A DNA stretch of 64,000 nucleotides from Inia geoffrensis. Taxonomy: Eukaryota > Chordata > Mammalia > Artiodactyla > Iniidae. Numbering within the stretch: the first letter of the stretch is position 1; every line of letters starts with the position of its first letter. The position numbers and the translations under genes are program-made. This document shows positions 10,656-23,467 of the stretch, piece by piece. The DNA lies in NCBI GenBank assembly GCA_036417435.1, contig CM070910.1:13705501-13769500 (forward strand), in the 5' to 3' direction. Below the pieces are notes generated by a model that was not told where the DNA came from, did not search any database, and saw only the letters and a list, made by a program, of their open reading frames with translations.

Positions 10656-13600
10656 CACGTAAAAATAATTGTATAAGGCAAAATATGATGGACGATCCTG
10701 AAGAGGGGCACTAATAAGTTCTCTTGCCTCTAGATCTGTTTGGAGGTGGGGAGGGCATGATCAGGTGGAAGACCTTGACATTCTTCATGAACAATGTGAG
10801 ATGAGTTTCAAAGGATGAGTGAGTGAGATTGTTCATGGAGGGGTGGCATATCCACATCTTGAAAACAGGTAGAGGTGGGAAACCTTAAGATAAGTCAGGG
10901 GATATCTAATAATTTAGATTAGCTAGAGAGAAGGATGCATCCTGGAGGTCAGTGACAAACAACTTAGGAAAGCCAGGACCATATTGACAAAGGTATGACT
11001 GTTATTTTGCAGATGGTAACAGGAAACCATACAGGATTTTTTTTTTTTTTTTTAAGTAATGACTTCAGTACATATAGGAGGCTTATGGTTTTTCGGGTTT
11101 TGTAATTTTTTGTGGTTAAGAGAAACTACACTTGTAATTATTATAAGAATAATTAATTATTTTTGTCTTTTTTGTCACTGTATGAAACTATTTAACAGGT
11201 AGGAATAGGTAATATGCTACGACATGTTTGGAATTGACGGATTTTTGCCCCATCAATTTCTTAAAAGTGTTCTTGTAATCTAAGATCTTGTTTGTTATAT
11301 CTTCAGGTGATTATTTTATAAGATGAACACAATTTACAAAGTTATTGGTGATAAAAAATAAATAAAATTTATTTTATTAGTTCTGATTCCCCTGTAAGTG
11401 AAATATACTTTTATATATTAAGACTATAGGTTCAAACTAGCAAAAACAAACAAGCTGGTGAAATATGAAAGACTGTGTATGAGAAAAAGTAATTGATTCA
11501 ACTAAGACTTGCTAAATCCTTTATTTCATTTTGAATTAATATTCTAGGTGAATAACTGTATTTCATGTTTAGTTAAGAAAACCACACTAGATTATCACAT
11601 GGCCCTTTGCTGTCCCCTGACATCCCTCAGGATTGGTAATATGATTCTTGCTTGACTCAAAAGTTGTCAGATATTAACGGCAGTGTGAATTGATGGATAA
11701 AATGTTGACTGCAGACTTCTCGGACAGAAGGTTCCCATTCAGTTCTATTTTTGTACCTTTCAAATTATAATTCATGCTGCACACTTCTGTCTGTTTAGAT
11801 CCATTTTATTACCCAAACTCATTTTTGTGATTAATTTTCTGGTAAGAGGATGAAAAATTTTCACATTAATTGGTTTTTATTTAAAGCTCACAGAAGATAA
11901 GAACTTAAAATCAAGTAGATTCATATTAAATTTCCTGATAGGAAATGGTTTTCTGAGATTACTAGTAGACTTTTTTCAGATAACCAAAACTATTAATAGA
12001 CCATAGCTTTATTACATATTTCTTCAATAAACTCATGCAATGGCTGTCAGATACCCCCAATCTCTGTTAAAAGGAAGGATTGAAATTGAAACATTTAAAA
12101 CTCTGGGCTTTCCCCATTTTGCTTTTGCCGTCTACTAGCTGAATAACTCTCTGCTTACTACCTGGCTGTAGAGGGATAAGACGGCTGTCTTGGAAGATGC
12201 TGTTCGTGCTGGACGCCCTCCCAGGGGGCCAACTGGGTAAATCTTTTCAGGACAGCACCCCCAACCCACCCCTGCCCCAGGCCTATATGGATGCAGAGTA
12301 GGGAGGGAGCTCCTTTACAATATGCCTGCACGCCTCCCCCTGACGCCCCTAAAGTTTGCCAGAACTGCAAGAGGAGGAAGCCTAGGCATGTGTGTTTTCA
12401 AAGAGCTCCGCTGGTAATCTGGTCCCTCTGCTGTAACCCACCCCTCCCTCCTCCGTCATCACCGGCATCCATAATGGCCCTCGGAGAGGATGTATCTTCC
12501 TTCCTTGTACTAGATGCTTCTTAACCTTCCTGTACCAGAACCCAGTCAACCACTGGTCAAGCCTCTTATTGGCTGTCCAATTTATATCTACTCAGGGAGT
12601 GCAGCCATAAAACAATTCGGTCAAAAGAACCTGTAGAATACTTCCTGCCTTTCTGTGTGATACTATATCACAGATCATTTCAATTTTAGAATATTTTGCA
12701 CATTGTAAACTGTCATCTGTATGGAAGTGATCTATTTAATCCAGTACAGTGTAAGACTCTTAGAGGCATAGATCATATCATACATTTCATTGTTTTTATT
12801 TCCTACCACAGAGCCTCAGCATAGCAGTTATTTAAAAGTTTCTATGATTTTTGTTGTTGACACTGATGTTTGATTCTCTGCTGTCTACTTTTAGCACTCA
12901 GTTTGGTTTGAGGCATCTGTATCTAATGCAGTAGATGGGTGGTTCGAGTTACCGAGTCTTGAAAGCCAAATAGATTCGTTGTCTATAGGTTCAACATAAA
13001 GGATAAAAGTGGAACATTTTAAAAAGTTCTGTGGCATTTGTCTTTAAGATAGGTGACCAATAAAATGTTGATATCAGTATTCCTAAACAAAACAGCACAT
13101 ACAAACCCAAGGTAGGAATTTGTACCTACTTGCCTCTTTCATTCAGGGTGACCATCCACCTAACTCTTAAGTTGATGTAACATCCTCATAGTCATAATTT
13201 AAGGTAGTTGAGCTCCATGTGGCATAAAAGGAGTTTCTTCCAGACAATAAGTCTGACCTAAAAAACATTTCTGTGATTACTAATGGAACCCTGGTGTCTT
13301 AGCATCTTACACATCGAGTGAGAGAGGCATTCTAATCTCTCACAGCAATATCACCTATATGAGAGATGATGTGGGAAGGAAAACAAAGAGACGATATTAA
13401 GTAAGAGGACCTTGCCCAAGAGATTGTTCCTTTTACGCTCCTTTCTGCCTGAGCAGCTTACCCCTTAAAAGTAGCACTAGTTGGCACCCTTTCCATTATT
13501 CTACAGGCATCCTCTACTTTTCCGCAAGTAATTATTTGGTGTAACTGAGCTGGATTTTCTCTAATCCTGGTTTTTTGAAATGCTCTTTCTTTTCAATGAT

Positions 13601-15035
13601 ATCTATCACAGTGAAAATTTGGAACAACCTAAATACCTAATTAAATACAGCTGTTCAATTAAATACACCTATTTAGGTGTTCTGGTAAAAGATTGTGAGG
13701 AAGAGTATTTTTTATTTTATATCTCTCCCTGAGACTTATCAAAAGCAACAAAAAAGAACGTAAGAATAATGGAAAAGATTTTAACTTTAGTAAACTTGAA
13801 AATACTAGTCAAAATCCAACCCCCAGCTCCCCCCACCCCCGCCAAAAAATTGTCTGCCAAATAACAGTGACATTTGGATCATTGAGAAGGACATTGAGAG
13901 CCAGCACACGCTTATTCAGAGCTCAAGCAAGGCACGGGCTTCTCAGAAAGGAAGCATCATGGTCCTGAAATAATTCTTTACAAAGATTCCCTGAGCATGG
14001 CAAGCCATTGTAGATGTGGAGAACATTCTTATTCAGAACTGTTTCTTCACTGAAGCACATCAGAGAATCAGGTTAAAGAAAAAACCATAAAGATACTTTT
14101 ATTCTCTTTGACCTATAATAACTAGAGCTTAGCTGTTTATTGAGATAATAATATGCCATCAAATGGGGTTTCTGTAGGAATTTAGGGATGATTCAGTATT
14201 ATGAATGTTAGTAATATAATTTATTTTAGTAATAACTCAAAGAAGAAAAACCAAATACTCATCCAAATGCAAAATAAGTTATACAAAATTGGCACTTAAC
14301 TGTGATTTTTAAAATATCTTCATAGTGTCTGTATAGCCAGCATCAGGCCTAGTAAGTTTTAGTCAGCAGTCACATACCAGCCAATTCAATCAAGCAAGAA
14401 TTTAAAAAGGTAAATATTTGAATTGTTATGGCAGACATCATAAGTTGCATTAATATGAGTGGATGACTGGAAAACACAAAGGCAATTGGAAACTGTTAAA
14501 AACAGTAACAGAATTCAGCAGGCAGTAGGTTTTAAATGTGGAAGAATTGTATAAGGAAAAATTTGAACACCCTTTTGAGGAATATGTAAAAGAGAATTTG
14601 ACTAGATTAAATATATGCCCTTTCTTGGACAGGAAAACTCAATTGTAAAGGTGTCAGATCTCCTTAAATTAACCCCAAATTGCACTCTCCAGAAAGATAT
14701 TAGCAGTACTTTTTTAAAAATTTGAATTAATCAAAATGATATTCGTTAAAAAATACACATTATATTAATATCCAGAAAAAAATTTGAGAAAGAATCGAGT
14801 CATGAGGGAAGACTAGTTCTACCAAATATTGAAATATATTTAACAACCACAGTAATTTAGACAGATATATCCTGGAGCAGAATATATAGTCCAAAATAGG
14901 CTCATATATGTAAGAGATCGATATTCATTAAATCATTTGGAGACAACTGGATGTGACCATGGGGAACAGGGAGGGAACCAGCTGACTTATTTCCTCATGT
15001 CTTCACACCTCACGCATGCACAAGCACGGGTGCGC

Positions 15036-15079
15036 ACGCACACACACACACACACACACACACATGCAGACACACACAA
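15036..15079. repeat. Interrupted (AC)n microsatellite
   Basis: An AC run of about 13 units is flanked by degenerate CA/CG dinucleotides and a second short CA run. Confidence 0.95.
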
Positions 15080-15899
15080 TTTCAAGTAGACCAAAGGTTT
15101 AAATACATTTGTTTGAAACTGACATTTTGTAGGCTAACATCACTTGATTCCTGGCAACTTCACATGGTTTAACTCACATTTTAAAACATGAAACCACATA
15201 ATTAAAAGATATTATAGAGGTTTAATTTTTTCCTTTATAATCTAGTCCTGGGGAAATCCTTTCTTGTCAAAAACTCAGAACCAAAAAGGGATTCATTTGT
15301 ACATTTGAGTGTGTAATAATATCTGCATGACAAAGTGCGTAACTATACAAAAAGCAAATGAAAAGCTGGGGGAAGAGTATGTCAGATATATAACAAAAGC
15401 TGTGTAATTTTGTAATCACAAAGGTCTTTATAAATCAGTACAAGAAAATCAGCCAGTAGAAAATGGACAAAGGCCATAAGAAAACATCTGCATTTAGGCA
15501 TCCAAGTAAAGATGCATATAAACATACAGTCAGCAATTTTGTTTCTAGGATTTTATCACTGGCTGTATTGTACATGCACTTGTATGCAAAGCTGTATTAC
15601 AAAATTGTTGATTGCAGTATTTTTGGCTATATATGTATCTATATCCTAATTTATATATAAATACACATATATAAACATCCATATATATCTGTACCTATAT
15701 ATTTATAAAAATATAAACATTCTAATTTTCCTATTGGGAGTTCCTTATAAATAGTAAAATGTATCTGTATGATGAAATATTATGCATCCGTTTTAAAAAC
15801 AAGGAAGATTTGTATCGGTGTAATGTGAAGATGCAGAAGATATGTAACACTTTCATCCCAGAAGTACTCTGCGTATGTAAGAGGGTGTGAGCATATATA

Positions 15900-16036
15900 T
15901 TACGTTATTATATTAATAAACATTTTATTAAAAATTAATAAACATTATATTAAAAACATTATATTAAAAACACATTATATTAAAAAAATGTTTTCATCAT
16001 AGGGTGAAAACATTATATAAACATTATATTAAAAAT
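15900..16036. repeat. Short AT-rich tandem duplications (acattatattaaaa units)
   Basis: The unit 'acattatattaaaa' or a close variant occurs about five times with spacers, one of which holds 'catcatagggtgaaaaca'. It looks like repeated slippage or local templated copying. Confidence 0.8.
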
Positions 16037-16149
16037 GTACGGGTAACCAAGAATCTGTTAATATTTATTGACATCAAGATAAATTAAGTAGAAGAAGTTA
16101 GAGGATAATATGATTTTATCTGTGGTCTCATTTTCCTTCTCTCTCTCAC

Positions 16150-16330
16150 ACTATATTTATTGAAATTTGTGTGAGACTGTTGTAAGTGCTTCATATGCGT
16201 TTATCTTATTTAAACCTCACGACAACCCTAAAGCAACCCCAAAGAAGGCTTTTATGAATGTGTTTCCAGTTTAGCCAGGATTTGAAACCAGGCAGTCTGG
16301 CTTTAGAGCTTATGTTCAGAACCCTTAGGC
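16150..16330 (-). mobile_element. MIR SINE relic
   Basis: Reverse MIR features are 'gtaagtgcttcatatgcg', 'aacctcacgacaaccct' and 'ccaggcagtctggctttaga'. Confidence 0.65.
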
Positions 16331-17267
16331 AATCATGCTCTCCTGTACCTATGTGCCTAGAACTCCATCACAAATTCACACGGAAAAAGTGTTTGGAAGA
16401 ATTATAGCTTTGTAGTCTCTGGGTAAGATCATATAAGTAATTGTTTTTCCTTATAATTTTTCTCTATATATTGTTCTACAATGCATGTGCATTTTTTGCA
16501 TGACATTTTTAATAGGGTGTTTTTATTTAAATCATACTTCTGTATGTCAGTTACACATTCTGTGGCCATTACACGATTTTACTGTATTAACTACCGTTTT
16601 TACATTATCTGTGGGGTTTTAGATTTATACTTTCCGCTAAGAAAATAATTAGGTCAGCAGTCTCTTACGTTGGCGTTCCCGTGTAGCTTTGATCAGTCTC
16701 TGTTTTCTTGTGGAAAATTTGCACAAATGGCAGCTTTTTATTCTAACTGAACGTTTTAGCAGTCTGTGTCGAGTACAGTTTTCTTAATTTAGTTTTCCTC
16801 TTATTCATTTTTTTCCTCATTCCTCTCTATTCCTAATTTTTCTAAAAACACTGATTTTAATTTCGAGACTCAGTGAAATACTGACATCTTGTCTTTGTTT
16901 CACGTTCACATGGCTTTTCCCAGCTTGACTGCTGACTACCCTGGTTCATTAGTGTCAAAACTACATTTATAGCATACGGTTGTCTTTGTGTTGCGATTTT
17001 CAGTGACGATGTGTAGTATGTCGTTTGAGGTGGCTAAATTCTATCGTTTTGAAATGACACCTCCACGTTTCCTGGGCTGTTTTACAGATGAGCCCCTGAC
17101 TGTTTCTCTGAGCAGTGCTTACTAGCTGCTCGGGTTCTTGTTCATGCAGCTCTTGTATAGATGTCTTTCCAAACTTTTAAACTAATGGGAAGCACTGTGG
17201 GAATTATTTAGCTTGTGAATTTCATTTTTTTATTCCAGTGAGACTAGAATGCAGTTATTTTCATATG

Positions 17268-17274
<7 letters not shown>

Positions 17275-17302
<28 letters not shown>

Positions 17303-17492
17303 GGCACGCAGGCCTCTCACTGTTGTGGTCTCTCCCGTTGCGGAGCACAGGCTCCGGACGCGCAGGCTCAGCGGCCATGGCTCACGGGCCCAGCCGCTCC
17401 ACGGCATGTGGGATCTTCCCGGACAGGGGCACGAACCCGTGTCCCCTGTATCGGCAGGCGGACTCTCAACCACTGCGCCACCAGGGAAGCCC
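17275..17492 (-). mobile_element. CHR-type SINE, short form, full length
   Basis: A reverse-strand poly(A) (T run) is followed by the reverse of the body and ends in 'ccaccagggaagccc'. A perfect TSD 'tcatatgaattttt' lies at 17261-17274 and 17493-17506. It is a young insertion, antisense to SYNE1. Confidence 0.95.
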
Positions 17493-18224
17493 TCATATGA
17501 ATTTTTGACCCCCTAGATTGGTACAAAGGTAGAAACTGAGTCTTTGCTTATTGTGGAATAAGTAAAACTACTTCTTTTTATCAACCTCCAGTAACTTTCT
17601 ATTCCAAACCTCTGCTGACTCCACGGCAGTTACTTAAAGTGTGACTGTTGTGTTCAAGTCTACAAGCCTTAGCCTTGGCCACACACCATCAATAATACAA
17701 TCTCCATGTTTAAGATGAAAATCATTTTGCATCATAGGGTGAAAACAAAGTTGTGGTTTCGGTCATGGAGATAATATAGATGGAGCCATACATCCACACT
17801 AACGTGTGTTGATGTTTTACAAAAGCCTTCATGAATTCTTATCTAGATCTATTACATTTTGGTTTATACCCCAGGAGGAACTAGAAGGGAAAGAATTATA
17901 AACAGTACCCCAGTGGTTGACAAAAATGTAGGAATAGATATTCCCCTCAAGTTCCTGGGGAAACGTTTTAACGAAATACAAAGTAACTAAATCGAGAGAA
18001 AACAGGCAACTTACTTAGATGGATACTTTGTGTCGATCTTTGAAGATCAAGTTCTTATTGTGGGTGGGAGAAGCTTAACAGGAAGGTGGAATAAGTAGAG
18101 TCCGTCCTTATAGTATACCCATATACCATTGTTATTTTGTCCCAGAAGTTCTGTATTCCCTCAAGATGTACAAGCCATGCTTCTGTACTTTTCCTGCAGC
18201 CTTCCCTATCTCCCTAATATTAGG

Positions 18225-18470
18225 GGGACAACACAGGATCATGGCTAAGAATGCGGGCTCTGTGGTCATCCTTCTGGAATGTGACTGTCTCCGCTGCTAC
18301 TTAGTTGTGCAACCTTGGAGCAGTTATTTAACTTCTCTCTACCTCTGTTTGCTCATGGGTATCGTGAAAAGGATAGATTTATTGATTTGTTGTGAGGGTT
18401 AAATGTTTATCCATGTCAAGTGCCCAGAACACAAATTAGTATGTTCAATAAACATTAGCTATTGCGTTAC
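18225..18470 (+). mobile_element. MIR SINE relic
   Basis: Sense MIR blocks are visible: 'gctaagaatgcgggctctg', 'cttggagcagttatttaact', 'gggttaaatg' and 'caataaacattagctatt'. Confidence 0.8.
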
Positions 18471-19434
18471 AGGAGCACTTGAGTACAATAAATTCAACGT
18501 CATCCATCGAACCTGAAAGGGTTGGGAGAAAAAGAATGGACATTGATTCAGATGGTACTGGTGATTCTGCCAGTTTTTCCCCTGGCTCTGGAGGGGCTCT
18601 GAGACAAGTGAGATGGGAGTCCAGAGCCTGCGTTTCCCTCAGGTAGTCTCCGCATCCACTTACCTCTTAGTGCGGGCATCTCACCTCCCTGAGGATGATT
18701 CTAGGCTTAAAGAGATGCAATTTTCATATGAGGTGACTAGCACAAGCCAAGTATGTCAACTTATGAAATTGCCTTCACTTGACTGCTTTAGACCCACAAA
18801 ATTAGCAGTTTCGTATGGTTCAACCTAACAAGCTATCAAGCGCTCAGCTGGAAAACTCTTGGGTTTTGCCTTGCTTTAGAATCTAATTACTGAGAAAGAT
18901 AAGACGTTATGTAATTTTTTATCCCTGCCCGCCCCCCACCCTCCCTATGGAGTATGTTTTCTGTTTTTCTCCTTCATTAGGTGGTTATGTCTATTTTCAA
19001 GGCAATTTTGGGTAGTGGAAATATGCTTTTGATGATACCTGAATTCCAATCCATTCCTACTTCTTCACTCTCTGCCCCAGGGCTCTTACACTGTCTAATC
19101 CACCCACGTCTGCTCTCAGAAAAGGACCTAATAAATTCAATCATGCAGAGGAACAAATGACAAATAAGGCCTAGTGCTGTTCTCCAAGAAACATGCAGAT
19201 TTCAGTAACCACCATCCTCTGTAAGAAGGGCTTGAATCACAGGTAATAGACTGAAAGGCTCTACTGTGTCACTGGAAGCTTCGGTGGGGTTGGAGGCAGG
19301 GGAATTTCTGGAACTTGTAAAAACAAATATGCCCTGTTTCCCAGTCTCTGGAGGTAGGGAGTTCCCTGTTTCTCTAATTTGTCTGATAAAGAGTTTAAGA
19401 CTGCACGCTGAGATTGTGGTAATAAAATAGATAA

Positions 19435-19610
19435 CACTTATAGATTTTTTTTTATTCTACACAATCCTCACAGTAAACTTAGGAAGCTGGTGGACACTAT
19501 TATTATCCACATTTTAGAAATAAGGCAATGGAGACTTAATAGCAGTGAGGTAACTTGCTCAGGGCCATTCAACTAGTAATGGTAGAGCTGTCGATGCAAA
19601 GCCTACAACT
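19435..19610 (-). mobile_element. MIR SINE relic
   Basis: Reverse MIR blocks include 'acaatcctcacagtaa', 'ttatccacattttagaaata', 'taacttgctcagggcc' and 'gtaatggtagagctg'. Confidence 0.75.
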
Positions 19611-19611
19611 A

Positions 19612-20816
19612 TGGGTTGGGGGGTATGTGAAAGAGAATATTGATTATAATGGTCCTACAGGCCCCTCCCCTCTAAGCTTCCTTGATTTTAGGATGCGACC
19701 ATGAGGCCAAGGTGTACTAGAAACTCTGGCTCACGCTTGTTCTTTAATAAGGGTCACTACTTAGAATCTGAGCACAGCTAATGTATAATATATTTTAATG
19801 AATTCCCTCTTAGTGCAAAATAAGTTTTAGTTTGGTAAATATATTACTAGAGAGCAGCTTATTTATTGTTATCAATAAAATACTTACAAAATGTAGGATA
19901 AGATTTGTAACACTTCAAAAGCCCTCTACTCTGATAAAAGTACTCATTTAATTCTAATAGCACTCCATGATTTTGTCCATATTTATAACCAAACAAATGC
20001 TAGATATAATGAGCTGACAAAAAAACCAATTTCAAATAGTGAATGATTCCACCCTTCCACAAAGTATTTAGAAACAATGAAATACATTTTCCTTGCAGAA
20101 TTATGAATATCAGCAAATGTTGCAAAGGCCACAATATAAGGGGCCAGTAGTGTTTGAAGTGCAAGGAACTGATATAAACACAGTTATACTAAAAAGAAAG
20201 TATAACCTTTGTGTTCGGGGCTATTAATAAGTATATATATTATGAGTCATCATTTATTTGTCAAGAAAAGAAGTATAATTTTCTAGAAATTAATAAATAA
20301 AAACCAGTTTCTTATGAGACCACTTGCAGCTTTAAATTATATTTTGTGCTGTATTATTTGCGAATCAAGATAGCCATTTACATTTTAAAAGCCCTTTGAA
20401 ACCAGACGTTAATAGAATAAATTATCACAAGGTGATATAACATGAGTTCCTTTTGAATTTCCTGCTGAGAAAACTTCATATTTGCAGCTGTTCAAGACCA
20501 TCATAAATTATAAATTTGGTCTTTCTTTTTAAATTTAACACCATGTATACGTGTGTCTACACACACACACACACACACACACAAACAAAGCTCTTTAAGC
20601 ACTTTTATGGGGTGAGTGGGGCTAGCTATGTGGAAAAATAGGTAAATATTGATGTTATTGATACAAGAAGGATGTGAGAACAAGGGCCCTGGATGATTCT
20701 TAGGCTGGTGGACACTGTACCCTTTAAGAAATATCAAGGGAGAGTTAGGAGGTGTTTGAACTAAAATTTAGTTTGAACTAAAAATTGGATGGGATTAGCC
20801 TGAGGATAAAAGGAAT
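19612..20816. other. Unique intron sequence
   Basis: Nothing is recognised except an AC microsatellite at 20559-20582 and AT-rich low-complexity patches. Confidence 0.5.
20559..20582. repeat. (AC)n microsatellite, ~12 units
   Basis: This is an uninterrupted AC run. Confidence 0.95.
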
Positions 20817-20819
20817 GAA

Positions 20820-20868
20820 AGTACACCATTGTAAAGTAGTATACTCCAATAAAGATGTTAAAAAAAAT
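20820..20868 (+). mobile_element. Very short L1 3' end
   Basis: Only the last ~45 bp of an L1 are present: 'acaccattgtaaagtagt', then 'actccaataaagatgtta' and a short A tail. It is an extreme 5' truncation. Confidence 0.75.
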
Positions 20869-20869
20869 G

Positions 20870-21439
20870 GTGATCTAGGTGGAGAATTGGGGCCGGGAGA
20901 GGCTTAGCTCAGTGGTGGGACCCACCACACTGCACCCATGTATTTATATGGTCATTTCCTGCCCTGGAGTTGCTGCTGGATCCTCTTCGGATGCAGTGGG
21001 CACTAAAGAAGTTTTGTGGAATATTTGTGGAGTGGCAGCGTTCTTTGCAGGCCCAGAGATGCCTGCAGTGATCTGGCCTCTCTCTCAGAGGACCAGCTGG
21101 GAGTTCAGTCAGCTGGGGGCACTGGGTGCACTGGTGGCTCCTGGAGAAGACCCCTCTCTGCCCCGGCCCAGCAGACGGCACAGGAAAGTGCTAGCCCGCA
21201 GGCCATAGGTCCTTCAGCCTGGAGTTGGCCAGGAATTCAGTTCCTTGTGAGGGCCACGTGGGGGACAGGTTCGGGCAAGCAGTTCTCTGCATCCCTGGGT
21301 TCACACATCAGTGGCTCCTGAGACCTTCTGGGACAGCTTCTCAAATACTTCTACTGTGACTAGACCTGCGAGGGTAGATTTTAGTAGCATTTACCACGTG
21401 AGGAAAAACTGGTTAATGACGAAAGTGACAAATTATTTA
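20870..21439. other. GC-richer unique intron patch, function unknown
   Basis: The base composition is clearly higher in G+C than the neighbours and open frames of about 100 codons exist on both strands (20879-21208 and 21016-21321 on +). No motif, splice signal pair or family is recognised. It is more likely open by composition than coding. Confidence 0.4.
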
Positions 21440-21606
21440 GGTGCTTTGCACCTAGAGGGGTGGGATCGGGAGGGTGGGAGGGAGGCTCAAGAGGGAGGGG
21501 ATATGGGGATATATGTATGCATATGGCTGATTCACTTTGTTATACAACAGACACTAACACAGCATTGTGAAGCAATTATACTCCAATAAAGATGTCTTAA
21601 AAAAAG
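21440..21606 (+). mobile_element. L1 3' end fragment
   Basis: The L1 G-rich 3'UTR ('agaggggtgggatcggga') runs to 'actccaataaagatgtct' and an A tail. It is strongly 5'-truncated and young. Confidence 0.9.
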
Positions 21607-21689
21607 AAAAGCCAAGGAAAAATTGACATTATAGGTGTTGGTGGATGCCCCACGTTAAGGGCCAGGTAGCCTTCCCGCACACGCTTAAC

Positions 21690-22003
21690 TCTGCATGCAC
21701 GGGCATCCTGGCTACCCACGGCTCTGTAACAAGCTACCAAAACCTCACAGCAGAAAACTTTATGCTCAAGCACTTTGTGAATCAGGAATCTAGACAGGCT
21801 TCCGGAGAGACAGCTTGTCTCTGCTCCACAGTGTCTGGGTCCTCAGCCAGAAGACTTGGAGGCCGGAACCATCTCAGAGCTCTCTTACCACATCTGGCAG
21901 CTGATTGGCTCTTGGCTGAGACTGTAGCTGGAGCATCTGCCTGTGGCTTCCCCATGTGGCCTGATCGTCCTGTAAACGTAGGGGCTGGGTTCCCTGGGCA
22001 GGT

Positions 22004-22037
<34 letters not shown>

Positions 22038-22165
22038 CAGGGAAAAGCCTTTTTGCCTCTAAGATGCAGACTCAGAAATCACAGGGCATCATTCCTGATA
22101 CATCCTACTTGTCACAGCAGGTCCCCAAAGCTCTCCCAATTTCCAGGGGAGGAAAAGTAGCCTTT
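21690..22165 (+). repeat. Ancient mammalian interspersed repeat, family not named
   Basis: The order of 'ctctgtaacaagctacc', 'ctgattggctcttggctgag' and 'cccatgtggcctgatcg' matches the type seen again at 41945-42415 and 47145-47690. A (GA)n run (22006-22034) sits inside. A 171-codon open frame across it (21645-22160) is chance; it includes the GA run as Glu-Arg repeats. Confidence 0.5.
22006..22034. repeat. (GA)n microsatellite
   Basis: An uninterrupted GA run of about 14 units lies in an ancient repeat. Confidence 0.95.
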
Positions 22166-22169
22166 ACCT

Positions 22170-23457
22170 CCTCGTCGGGTAATAGCAGCAAGGTTCTGGA
22201 AGAGCTCGGAGGATCAGAAATACTGTTGTCTTTTTCAGAAAAGGCAATCCTCCGTAAAATGTTGGGAAAAGGAAACATTCTTATGTTACTAAATTTAAAC
22301 CAATGGAGCCTACTTAGTGAGAAGTGGCAGGTGAAGCATCATTTTACTTGTAGATTTACATTTCTCGATTTTAGGCATGGGAAGTCAAATCTCATCTGAA
22401 ACAATTTAGAATATTAAGTAATATCCATTTCTAAAGGCTTAAGAGGTTTTTAAGTGGATAAACTAGAAATAAAATGTGGCTCTTACTGTTTAAAACTGTT
22501 CATGAAATAAGTAGTGAAGTGACAGTGACAAAAAATACTATTTTATGAGTAATATATAAATATTACAGAAGAGATATGTGCATAGTTCTTAGAGGTCAAA
22601 ATTCTTAATTTTGAAAGTTAATAGGAAAGCAAGGCGATAGACTTCACAGGGCTAGCCAGCCCCAAACCCTCCAAAGTAGGGAAACTTGAAATCAAAGTCA
22701 GAACATTGGAATTGAAGAATATGAAATGTTACGTCTCATGAGTTTAATGAAAGAAAAAAAAACTTTGCTCTGGTTTTGCTGCTTATAATAGGAAGGAACT
22801 GATTCTGCTGTCTAGATTTGTATATTTAATAGAAAGGATGACACTTTATGAATACACAAGCCTACACGGACACACACATACACCCACACCCACACCAGCC
22901 CTGTGTCACGTTATAGTTAGCATATTCAGGGAAGGAGAATGCAGTAAGTAAAGAAGATGTGGGGCTGTTCGAAGACCTGCTTGTTTCTGGCATTTACTTT
23001 CTAAGTGAGGCCTATCAGTCGTCTTCTAAGTAGGTAAGATACTGTAAAGTATTTTTAAAAAGTAAATTATATGTATTTTTTGCCATATCGCTTGCAAAGC
23101 TAAAGAAAAACAAAACACTCAGTGAAGAGCTCCATTCACTGGTATCACTGGGAGATGTGATACCAGTGAATAGAGCTCTTCAGTCCAAAGCTGGTCTGAA
23201 AAATTATCATAATGATTAGAAACATTTCAGTGTTAGAAAATGGCCTTGATCTAAAATATCACAACCATGCCTGTTGTTTTCATGGATCTTGGTGGGTTTT
23301 CTTTATCAGCAGCAGTATACACAGCCTTTTGCAAAGTGTGTGATGGTTGTGTCCATATTTCTGCCTGCAGACATGGGCTGTAGCTTAGCTGTGTGACTTT
23401 TCTGAGGCCTGACATTCAGTATAGCTCCTAATAAAATCCTTCCTGTTATTGAACTTG
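22170..23457. other. Unique intron sequence with a hairpin
   Basis: Nothing gene-like is visible. It includes a near-perfect inverted repeat at 23123-23182, listed separately. Confidence 0.5.
23123..23182. repeat. Near-perfect hairpin: 26-bp arms, 8-base loop
   Basis: The arm 'tgaagagctccattcact'+'ggtatcac' (23123-23148) is reverse-complemented at 23157-23182 with one mismatch. The loop is 'tgggagat'. No TSD or known MITE ends are seen. It could be a template-switch mutation or a small transposon relic. Confidence 0.93.
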
Positions 23458-23467
23458 CAACAGGTTT

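Larger units (their letters stand above)
10660..16145. other. AT-rich unique intron sequence
   Basis: No gene or confident transposon is visible. It holds a T run (11039-11053), a GC-richer patch at 12160-12530 with no CpG-island character, an AC microsatellite (15036-15079), and a locally repeated TATTAAAAACA-type stretch (15900-16036). Confidence 0.5.

Noticed and set aside
12160..12530. GC-richer patch considered as an alternative SYNE1 promoter or first exon
   Set aside because: No CpG cluster, TATA/initiator pair or splice donor with coding support could be seen.
17238..17516. Many overlapping ORFs of 60-115 codons on both strands at each SINE
   Set aside because: They are reading frames of CHR SINEs, whose GC-rich bodies are open in several frames. 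The same peptides recur at 27.2, 28.9, 31.1, 38.5, 43.9 and 61.6 kb.
20870..21320. Overlapping ~100-codon frames considered as a gene
   Set aside because: Frames overlap on both strands with no motif; there is no poly(A) or exon structure to support a gene.
21645..22160. 171-codon open frame on the plus strand
   Set aside because: It crosses an ancient repeat and a GA microsatellite that gives Glu-Arg repeats. There is no domain and no splice context.
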